Source: Erysipelotrichaceae bacterium UBA2227 (GTDB lineage: Bacteria; Bacillota_I; Bacilli_A; Erysipelotrichales; Erysipelotrichaceae). From it: a stretch of 55,580 bases of DNA. The first letter of the stretch is position 1; each line of letters opens with the position of its first letter. Location of the stretch: positions 1-55,580 of the forward strand of contig DDYT01000047.1 of NCBI GenBank assembly GCA_002348095.1. The letters are read 5' to 3'. The notes under the pieces were generated by a model that saw nothing but the letters and a program-made list of their open reading frames with translations, ran no database searches and was not told the DNA's origin. The position numbers and the translations under genes are program-made. This document shows positions 50,436 through 55,580 of this stretch, in pieces.

Positions 50436-50454
50436 CTTCGGCTACTCTTTTTTT
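50430..50454 (+). terminator. Terminator of the YtrA-type operon
   Basis: GAGTAGC / GCTACTC stem with a TTCG tetraloop and seven T. Confidence 0.92.
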
Positions 50455-50480
50455 GTGATTTGTTCATCAAGCTCTTAAAA

Positions 50481-50494
50481 TGAAAGCGCTTTTA
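50481..50494. promoter_or_regulatory. cre-like site in the ald promoter
   Basis: TGAAAGCGCTTTTA fits the CcpA site pattern TGWNANCGNTNWCA at all but one fixed position (T for C near the end). It lies between a TTAAAA -35 (50475) and the -10, so CcpA would repress. Confidence 0.55.
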
Positions 50495-50503
50495 TGGTAA
50501 AAT
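50495..50503 (+). promoter_or_regulatory. Extended -10 of the ald promoter
   Basis: TGGTAAAAT, 32 bases before the ald start. The cre-like site abuts it. Confidence 0.5.
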
Positions 50504-50534
50504 CACAGTGAACCATAAAGGAGAATGAATCATC

Positions 50535-51650
50535 ATGATAGTGGGTAGTGTTAAGGAAATCAAAAAGCATGAGTATCGGGTCGGACTGACCCCACCGCAT
50601 GTACACAGTTACGTTGCGGCCGGACATACCGTGCTGATTCAGTCATTGGCAGGTGAGGGAAGCGGTTATTCCGATGCGGAGTACGCGGCTGCCGGTGCAA
50701 CGGTTTTATCTTCAGCTGCAGAAGTCTGGGAAAAAGCCGAAATGATCGTTAAGGTCAAAGAACCGTTGAAAGCTGAATATGATTTGATGCGTGAAGGGCA
50801 AATCCTGTATACGTATCTGCATTTGGCAGCGGATAAGGATTTGACCGATGCCCTGATGGCAAAAAAAGTCAAAGGGGTCGCTTATGAAACGATTACCGAT
50901 AAATACGGCGGATTGCCGTTGTTAAAACCGATGAGTGAAGTGGCCGGACGTTTGAGCGTTCAGGAAGGGGCGAAGTATCTGGAAAAACCTTTCGGCGGTC
51001 GCGGTGTCCTGTTGGCCGGGGTTCCGGGAGTTCCAAAGGGGAAAGTCGTTATTATCGGCGGGGGAACCGTGGGTACCAATGCGGCGAAGATTGCGATCGG
51101 CATGGGTGCGGATGTAGCGATTTTGGATAAAAATATCCGTCGTCTTGAAGAGTTGGACAATTTGTTTGGATCTTCCATTCAGACGTTATATAGCACGGAC
51201 GCTCTGGTTGAATCACAATTGGAAAGTGCCGATCTGGTCATCGGGGCCGTTTTGATCCCCGGTGCATCGGCTCCGAAAGTCATAAAAAGAGATATGCTGA
51301 AGCGCATGCGTAAAGGCTCAGTTATTGTGGATGTCGCGGTCGATCAGGGCGGATGCTGTGAAACGACCCATGCGACCTATCATGATGAACCCACGTACAT
51401 TGTGGATGATGTCGTTCATTACTGTGTCGCCAATATGCCCGGTGCCACCCCGCGTACTTCGACTCAGGCGCTGACCAATGCAACCTTGAGCTATGGTCTG
51501 ATGCTGGCGAAATACGGTCTGGAAAAGGCTTGTGCAATGGATGAGCATTTGGCACGGGGTGTCAATACGTATGACGGTTATATTACCTGTGCGGAAGTAG
51601 CGCAGGCCTTTGGATATAAGAGTGTTGAACTGATCAAAGTGATCAGATAA
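50535..51650 (+). CDS. ald: Alanine dehydrogenase
   Basis: Predicted 371-residue NAD-dependent enzyme interconverting L-alanine with pyruvate and ammonia. The N-terminal VGSVKEIKKHEYRVGLTP, the catalytic lysine in VKVKEP near residues 73-78, the active-site histidine in YTYLHLAAD near residue 96 and the NAD motif GGGTVGTNAAKIAIGMGADV near residues 176-195 are all present. Length is standard. AAGGAG lies 11 bases before the ATG. The cre-like site suggests catabolite repression, which fits an enzyme using alanine as carbon or nitrogen source. A 38-residue frame follows ten bases later. Confidence 0.96.
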   Translation: MIVGSVKEIKKHEYRVGLTPPHVHSYVAAGHTVLIQSLAGEGSGYSDAEYAAAGATVLSSAAEVWEKAEMIVKVKEPLKAEYDLMREGQILYTYLHLAADKDLTDALMAKKVKGVAYETITDKYGGLPLLKPMSEVAGRLSVQEGAKYLEKPFGGRGVLLAGVPGVPKGKVVIIGGGTVGTNAAKIAIGMGADVAILDKNIRRLEELDNLFGSSIQTLYSTDALVESQLESADLVIGAVLIPGASAPKVIKRDMLKRMRKGSVIVDVAVDQGGCCETTHATYHDEPTYIVDDVVHYCVANMPGATPRTSTQALTNATLSYGLMLAKYGLEKACAMDEHLARGVNTYDGYITCAEVAQAFGYKSVELIKVIR

Positions 51651-51660
51651 GGAAGGTGAG

Positions 51661-51777
51661 ATGATGTTGGCATTTACACCGCCGACCAGTGGAACCCTCA
51701 TCATGGTTTCCATGGCCGCCTCTGCATTTGCTTTGGTGTTGCTGGGGATCAGAAGAAGTAAAAAAGGCAGAAAATAA
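51661..51777 (+). CDS. 38-residue membrane microprotein resembling a sortase sorting signal
   Basis: A short frame with a good GGAAGGTGAG ribosome-binding site ten bases after ald. The product begins MMLAFTPPTSG, continues with an about 18-residue hydrophobic stretch and ends RRSKKGRK. That is the layout of a cell-wall sorting signal (motif, hydrophobic segment, basic tail), but with PPTSG in place of LPxTG and almost nothing before it. It may be an independent single-pass membrane peptide co-expressed with ald, or the surviving tail of a lost surface protein. Nothing is known of its role. Confidence 0.55.
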   Translation: MMLAFTPPTSGTLIMVSMAASAFALVLLGIRRSKKGRK

Positions 51778-51781
51778 GGAA

Positions 51782-51806
51782 CAAAGGGCACAAATCGTGC
51801 CCTTTG
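51782..51806 (+). terminator. Probable terminator of ald and the microprotein gene
   Basis: CAAAGGGCAC / GTGCCCTTTG 10-bp stem with an AAATC loop. The following bases are only moderately T-rich, so it may terminate weakly. Confidence 0.65.
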
Positions 51807-51831
51807 CCTTTGTGTGAAATCGGTGTATAAT
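51804..51831 (+). promoter_or_regulatory. Promoter of the DUF2779 gene
   Basis: TTGCCT, a 16-base spacer and perfect TATAAT. The -35 overlaps the right arm of the preceding hairpin. Confidence 0.55.
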
Positions 51832-51855
51832 AAAAACTATGAGTGGAGGCAGGTC

Positions 51856-53316
51856 ATGTTTCATATTGCCGATGTAAAAAAATTCCGATTCTGTCCGCGT
51901 TTCTTCTGGCTTCACAACAACGGTCAGCCCTTGCCGAGAATTCAGTTTGTACGCATGGAAGAAAAGATGACGGAACTTGCAAAAGAAAAACTGAATATAA
52001 CATCTTTTTTTATGGGTCAGCGCGGCGATGGTAACGAGGTTTTCCAACAGGGCTTTTTATCTCAGGACTGGGGTATCAATGTCCGCATGGAAGCCAAACA
52101 TTTGCGTATCAAAGTGCCGCTGATGCACAAAACCGATGACGGATATGATATTTACTTTACCTATCTGGGCGGTAAGCCGCGCGGTGATGATGTCCGATAC
52201 TATTCCGATCAGATCTGGGTCATGATGGAACTTGGGATCATGGTCCGGGACATTTACGTAATTCATCTCAATCCGGAGTACGTCCGGGAAGAGCTGCTTG
52301 ATATCGATCAGTGTTTAAGCGTTGCGACGCATTTTTATACAAGCAAAGGAATACCTTCCCATCTGATTACCGATGCGGTGTTTGAGCATGTGCAGGGGTT
52401 GTCTTCCACGCTGGAAGAAATGGTGAAGGTTCACCAGGATACCTTGCCGGAAGCCATAAAACTGCCGCGATGCTACCGCCGGCAGAAGTGCGGCTATTAT
52501 CATCAGTGCTTTCCGGATGAGCAATCCGAAGATCATGACAGTATCTGGACCTTAGTCAACAGTGCCAATAAGTCAGATTTGGTCCGACGAGGTATATTCA
52601 AGCTCGATCAGATTGAAGGGGATATGATTGAGGGCGATCGGGTCCAGTATGCTCAGATCATGGCGGCCAGAAACAACGGTTTGTTTTTTGACCGGCTGGC
52701 CTTGACCAACTGGATGTCCAAAGTACAGACACCGATTTCATTTCTGGATTTTGAGTGGGACTTGTATGCGATCCCGCCTTATCCCGGCATGCGTCCGATG
52801 GAAGTACTGCCGTTTCAGTATTCATTGCATATGCTTGCAGAAGACGGGTTGAAACATGAGCAGTTTCTGGGGGTCGGTGACTGCCGGCTGGAGTTTATCG
52901 AGAACTTACTGCGTGACATCCCATCCGAAGGTACGGTGTTTGCCTATAATGCCGATGGGGCGGAAAAACTGCGCCTTCTTGAGTTGGCTCGGCAGTTTCC
53001 TCAGTATAAAGAACCGCTTCATTCGCTTGCTGAACGTCTGATCGACCTGGCCCAGCCGTTGTTTATGGGGCTTTACTACGATATTCGTTTAGGCGGGGCG
53101 TTCACTCTCAAGAAAGTCATTGAAGTTATAAATCCCCAATTTGCTTACGGTAATCTGATGATTCAGCACGGATTAAATGCGGTGGAACTGTGGCGGAAAG
53201 CCGATATCAGTGACACCTTAAGCGAACAGTTGCGTCAGGACCTGTTTGCGTATTGTAAGCGTGATACTGAAGCGATGGTCGAATTGTTCCAATATTTACG
53301 AAATTTGGTGAAATGA
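51856..53316 (+). CDS. DUF2779 protein: Cas4-like N-terminus fused to a DEDD-type exonuclease-like domain
   Basis: Predicted 486-residue cytoplasmic protein. The N-terminal half looks like a Cas4/RecB-type domain with four cysteines placed for an iron-sulphur cluster: C13, then C206, C212 and C218. The expected nuclease D...ExK residues are not evident; the matching strand reads YDIYFTYLGGK. The C-terminal half (about 290-486) matches DUF2779, with D298-F-E300, N365-A-D367 and Y466-C-K-R-D470, the DxE, D and YxxxD motifs of a DEDDy exonuclease. TGGAGG precedes the ATG at 51856. No CRISPR is near. The function is unknown. Confidence 0.75.
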   Translation: MFHIADVKKFRFCPRFFWLHNNGQPLPRIQFVRMEEKMTELAKEKLNITSFFMGQRGDGNEVFQQGFLSQDWGINVRMEAKHLRIKVPLMHKTDDGYDIYFTYLGGKPRGDDVRYYSDQIWVMMELGIMVRDIYVIHLNPEYVREELLDIDQCLSVATHFYTSKGIPSHLITDAVFEHVQGLSSTLEEMVKVHQDTLPEAIKLPRCYRRQKCGYYHQCFPDEQSEDHDSIWTLVNSANKSDLVRRGIFKLDQIEGDMIEGDRVQYAQIMAARNNGLFFDRLALTNWMSKVQTPISFLDFEWDLYAIPPYPGMRPMEVLPFQYSLHMLAEDGLKHEQFLGVGDCRLEFIENLLRDIPSEGTVFAYNADGAEKLRLLELARQFPQYKEPLHSLAERLIDLAQPLFMGLYYDIRLGGAFTLKKVIEVINPQFAYGNLMIQHGLNAVELWRKADISDTLSEQLRQDLFAYCKRDTEAMVELFQYLRNLVK

Positions 53317-53336
53317 GTGTGTATTTCACCATTTTT
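53306..53336 (+). terminator. Terminator of the DUF2779 gene
   Basis: TGGTGAAAT / ATTTCACCA 9-bp stem with an 8-base loop containing the stop codon, then five T. Confidence 0.85.
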
Positions 53337-53346
53337 CTTTTCTATT

Positions 53347-53355
53347 TGATAAAAT
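53347..53355 (+). promoter_or_regulatory. Extended -10 of the phospholipase-like gene
   Basis: TGATAAAAT 20 bases before the start codon; no clear -35. Confidence 0.45.
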
Positions 53356-53375
53356 GGATGTAAGAGGTGATGGGT

Positions 53376-54365
53376 ATGCCCAATGTGATTACCCACGGAC
53401 TATGTGCCAACCAAACGCTGAAGCGACTAGAGGTTTCAGCGGTAAAAGACGCGATTGCGAAATACCCGCAGGCGTATCTGTTTGGCAGTAACGGTCCGGA
53501 TTTTTTATTTTACTATAATGCCTGGCCTTGGATGGATCAGAAGGAAAACCTTCGTATCGGTGAGTTTGGTGAAATGATGCATCGGTCGAAAATCAATGAG
53601 TTTACTGATGCGATGGTAAACAAAGCAATGACCCTGACCAATCAGGCGAAAGAAATATTCACATCGTTTATCGCCGGATATCTGACGCACTGGTCGCTGG
53701 ATACGATCGCACATCCCTTTGTGTTCTACCGTTCGGGGAAAATTGCAGGGAACACAAAGTACTGGCATTTCCGTTTCGAATCAATGTTGGATACATTGAT
53801 GGTCAAGGAAGTGTTCAAGCTGGATCTCGCAAAATATCCGACCAAGAACTTCATGAAGTTATCTTCTTTGGAAAAGAAGGTCATAGCTTCAGGTGTCAGT
53901 GAAACTTTTACGAATGTTTATAAGGAAGAAATGAAAGCGCAAGAGGCGATCCGATGCATGAAACATGCTTATGGTGTCCTACATATCTTGTTTGATCCCC
54001 ATAACCGATGGTTTGGCTGGGTTCAGAAGTTTGAAGAAAAAAAAGGGTATCTTTGGAAGTTTTCCAGTCACATCGTCATTGGCGAGCCGGACAGAGAATA
54101 TGATGTATTGAACAGAAATCATTCGATATGGAAGAATCCGACCGACCCTGATTCAGTGTATACCGAGAGTTTTACGGAACTGTTTGATCAGGCCGTCGAA
54201 CGGGCAGTTGAGGCTATCAGTCAGTTTGAACTGATGCTCAATAAAAAAGCCGTCTCGATGAAAGATGTCATGCAAGACAGGCAGTTCAATACCGGAACCA
54301 ATGACGGAAAAAAGATGGTCATATTTGATTCGATTTATGAAAAAAGCGGGGATTTTTCCCGCTAA
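53376..54365 (+). CDS. Zinc-dependent phospholipase C-like protein
   Basis: Predicted 329-residue all-helical protein of the Zn_dep_PLPC fold. Likely metal ligands are H7, D42 in FGSNGPDFLFY, H69, and H105, D109 and H113 in the GYLTHWSLDTIAHPF helix. Unlike clostridial alpha-toxin it has no signal peptide or C-terminal membrane-binding domain, so it is probably cytoplasmic and not a toxin. The housekeeping members of this family are uncharacterised. The ATG at 53376 follows AGAGGTGA; a GTG and an ATG just upstream are in frame. It stands alone with its own promoter. Confidence 0.78.
   Translation: MPNVITHGLCANQTLKRLEVSAVKDAIAKYPQAYLFGSNGPDFLFYYNAWPWMDQKENLRIGEFGEMMHRSKINEFTDAMVNKAMTLTNQAKEIFTSFIAGYLTHWSLDTIAHPFVFYRSGKIAGNTKYWHFRFESMLDTLMVKEVFKLDLAKYPTKNFMKLSSLEKKVIASGVSETFTNVYKEEMKAQEAIRCMKHAYGVLHILFDPHNRWFGWVQKFEEKKGYLWKFSSHIVIGEPDREYDVLNRNHSIWKNPTDPDSVYTESFTELFDQAVERAVEAISQFELMLNKKAVSMKDVMQDRQFNTGTNDGKKMVIFDSIYEKSGDFSR
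54345..54363 (-). terminator. Hairpin oriented as a minus-strand terminator
   Basis: AGCGGG / CCCGCT stem at the very end of the phospholipase-like gene. The T run (TTTTT) follows it only when read on the minus strand, where no gene needs it. On the plus strand AATATAAG follows. Confidence 0.45.
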
Positions 54366-54424
54366 TATAAGTATAGCAGTTATTATTGGCTTAGAAAAGA
54401 CTGATTTTTCGCAAAGAAACGTCA

Positions 54425-54430
54425 TATAAT
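54425..54430 (+). promoter_or_regulatory. hpf -10 element
   Basis: TATAAT 21 bases before the hpf start. CTGATT at 18 bases upstream is a poor -35; no sigma-B-like pattern is visible. Confidence 0.45.
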
Positions 54431-54451
54431 TAAAAAAAGGAGGATGATGTT

Positions 54452-55000
54452 ATGCGAGTAAACATTCACGGCAAAAACTTAACGATTACAGAGGCGATGT
54501 ATCAACGGGTGGACAAGAAACTCTCATTTCTTGAGAAGTACTTCAACATTGACGAAGATACGACGGCCAATGTGGTCGTGCGGGTGTTCCCGACAGGGTT
54601 GAAACTGGAGATCACGATTTTGACCAAAGTCGGCTACCTTCGTGCAGAAGTCGTACATGAAGACTTCTATGCAGCTGTGGATCTGGCGATGGACAAACTG
54701 GAAGATCAGATTCGCCGACAAAAAACCCGATTATCGCGACGTCACAGAGAGAAGTTGGCCTTAGCTTTCTTAAAACAAAATGAACCGGTGGTGGAGCCGC
54801 CTGTCAAGGAAAAGGAAATTCCGGTTCGCACCAAGACCATTGCCGCCCAACGGATGGACTTGGATGAAGCCATCATGCGTATGGAAATGTTGGGACACTC
54901 GTTCTTTATTTACACAGACAGCGAATCCGATGCCATTGCGGTCGTTTATAAACGTAATGACGGGGGTTACGGACTGTTGGAGACCGAGCCGGCAGAGTAA
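54452..55000 (+). CDS. hpf: Ribosome hibernation promoting factor, long form
   Basis: Predicted 182-residue ribosome-binding protein. The N-terminal domain (about 1-100) has the RVNIHGKNLTITEAM start and the basic RRQKTRLSRRHREKL helix that contacts 16S rRNA. After a linker, residues about 125-182 form the dimerisation domain (KTIAAQRMDLDEAIMRMEMLGHSFFIYTDSES). The long form pairs two 70S ribosomes into inactive 100S particles in stationary phase. AAAGGAGG precedes the ATG. A terminator follows, so it is a single-gene unit; no secA is adjacent within the window. Confidence 0.94.
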   Translation: MRVNIHGKNLTITEAMYQRVDKKLSFLEKYFNIDEDTTANVVVRVFPTGLKLEITILTKVGYLRAEVVHEDFYAAVDLAMDKLEDQIRRQKTRLSRRHREKLALAFLKQNEPVVEPPVKEKEIPVRTKTIAAQRMDLDEAIMRMEMLGHSFFIYTDSESDAIAVVYKRNDGGYGLLETEPAE

Positions 55001-55004
55001 TTTC

Positions 55005-55028
55005 AAGGGAGAAGAAATTCTCCCTTTT
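55005..55028 (+). terminator. hpf terminator
   Basis: AAGGGAGAA / TTCTCCCTT stem with a GAAA loop; a short T run of four. Confidence 0.8.
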
Positions 55029-55044
55029 GATTGGGAAAATTTCG

Positions 55045-55071
55045 TTGACAAGATAACTTTTATGTTATAAT
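55045..55071 (+). promoter_or_regulatory. sepF promoter
   Basis: TTGACA and TATAAT, both consensus, separated by 15 bases, with TGT forming an extended -10 that may offset the short spacer. Confidence 0.65.
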
Positions 55072-55094
55072 AATGACAATGTGGAGGCGATGAT

Positions 55095-55490
55095 ATGAGT
55101 TTCAAAGATAAACTGAAGAATTTCATTAACCCGGTAGAAGAAGACGAGGTTCTCGAACTTTCGCCAGAGGAAGCCCGCATAAGCGAGTATGAAAAGCCGA
55201 AGAACAAAAATATATCAAAGATTCCGGCCGATACCAAAATGGTGTTGTTTGAACCACGATCCTTTGATGAAGCGGAAGAAGTGGCCCGTCACTTAAAAGG
55301 AAAACGTGCAGCCGTTGTCAACCTGCACCGTCTTCCCAGAGAATACTCACAGCGTTCGATCGATTTTCTGACTGGCGTCGTGTTTGCTTTGGATGGCACG
55401 ATTCAGAAAATCGGGCATAATGTCATTTTATGTACCCCGGCGGATATTGGGGTCAGCGGTGAGATCCGCTTTGATGCGGAAGACGAATAA
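55095..55490 (+). CDS. sepF: Cell division protein SepF
   Basis: Predicted 131-residue division protein that binds FtsZ and bundles filaments at the septum. An N-terminal amphipathic helix (MSFKDKLKNFINP) for membrane attachment is followed by an acidic linker and the SepF core: ADTKMVLFEPRSFDEAEEVARHLK, AAVVNLHRLPREYSQRSIDFLTGVVFALDGTIQKIGHNVILCTP. Length is slightly below Bacillus SepF because the linker is short. GTGGAGG precedes the ATG. A DivIVA-like start follows 23 bases after its stop. Confidence 0.95.
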   Translation: MSFKDKLKNFINPVEEDEVLELSPEEARISEYEKPKNKNISKIPADTKMVLFEPRSFDEAEEVARHLKGKRAAVVNLHRLPREYSQRSIDFLTGVVFALDGTIQKIGHNVILCTPADIGVSGEIRFDAEDE

Positions 55491-55513
55491 GTTAACGAAA
55501 TGAGGGATTGTAC

Positions 55514-55580
55514 GTGAGTGAAGCTTCAGCAAACCGGTTCAGAGTACTCAAACAGGGCTATGACCGTTTTGAGGTTGACC
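55514..55580 (+). CDS. divIVA: DivIVA family protein, N-terminal fragment (cut by the window end)
   Basis: A GTG at 55514 preceded by TGAGGG opens a frame that runs off the window. The 22 visible residues end FRVLKQGYDRFEVD; the F...GYDxxEVD pattern is the conserved N-terminal lipid-binding motif of DivIVA/GpsB proteins. In Bacillus divIVA lies downstream of sepF with two genes between; here it follows directly. The rest of the protein cannot be seen. Confidence 0.75.
   Translation, partial: MSEASANRFRVLKQGYDRFEVD

Noticed and set aside
51856..53316. Cas4 of a CRISPR-Cas system
   Set aside because: No repeats or other cas genes are in the window, the nuclease residues look lost and the C-terminal DUF2779 domain does not occur in Cas4.
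53376..54365. Secreted alpha-toxin-type phospholipase C
   Set aside because: The fold signature fits, but there is no signal peptide and no C-terminal membrane-binding domain.

Overview
The window looks like chromosomal core genome of a Gram-positive member of the Bacillota (Firmicutes). It has a T-box before valS, a CIRCE element, a CcpA-like cre site, strong GGAGG ribosome-binding sites, a lipobox lipoprotein, long-form HPF, SepF and DivIVA. It also has Bacillus-like gene neighbourhoods: rnhC|cvpA-mutS2, uvrC-murI-yfcE, tig-lon-engB and sepF...divIVA. TGA is a stop codon and a glutamate racemase is present, so it is a walled bacterium and not a code-changed mollicute. Several of the conserved clusters are shortened compared with Bacillus (no zapA/polX, no rdgB, no clpX, nothing between sepF and divIVA). 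An Erysipelotrichia-like or related lineage is my guess, held weakly. I saw no phage genes, IS elements, CRISPR arrays or rRNA.

Layout. 0-7 kb: an FAD oxidoreductase and a 5'-nucleotidase on the minus strand, then a divergent phosphonate/phosphite-type ABC importer (phnD-phnC-phnE-phnE) with an OsmC-like gene. 7-15 kb: KtrB-KtrA potassium uptake, arginase, a NusG-II/Gx membrane pair and a heterodimeric ABC exporter. 15-20 kb: dimeric dUTPase, M42 aminopeptidase, then lspA-rluD-rhomboid-comEB. 19.8-23.6 kb: an MFS transporter, a large ArsR-type regulator and a fumarate-reductase-like flavoprotein behind a perfect 13-bp-arm operator. 23.6-30.5 kb: DNA repair and wall genes (rnhC, cvpA, mutS2, uvrC, murI, yfcE) and tRNA-Arg(UCU). 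30.8-37 kb: a second MFS gene, an unknown gene, then CIRCE-controlled tig with lon and engB. 37-45.6 kb: a TspO-like membrane protein, a GGDEF diguanylate cyclase, T-box-valS, ppdK and a lactonase. 45.6-50.4 kb: a c-di-GMP-II riboswitch in front of an 860-residue secreted repeat protein, then a YtrA-type regulator with its ABC transporter. 50.5-55.6 kb: ald, a 38-residue microprotein, a DUF2779 nuclease-like protein, a phospholipase-C-like protein, hpf, sepF and the start of divIVA.

The most striking parts are regulatory. A c-di-GMP-II riboswitch overlaps a terminator in an arrangement that predicts an ON switch for an extracellular protein, with a GGDEF synthase 8 kb away. A CIRCE element overlaps the trigger-factor promoter. 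Three unrelated dyad operators stand at regulator or membrane-protein promoters. Intergenic spaces are very tight: terminators are often followed within a few bases by extended -10 promoters. Two intrinsic-terminator-like hairpins (phnD/phnC and tig/lon) sit inside operons with no room for a new promoter. All calls come from reading the sequence; no database search was possible.
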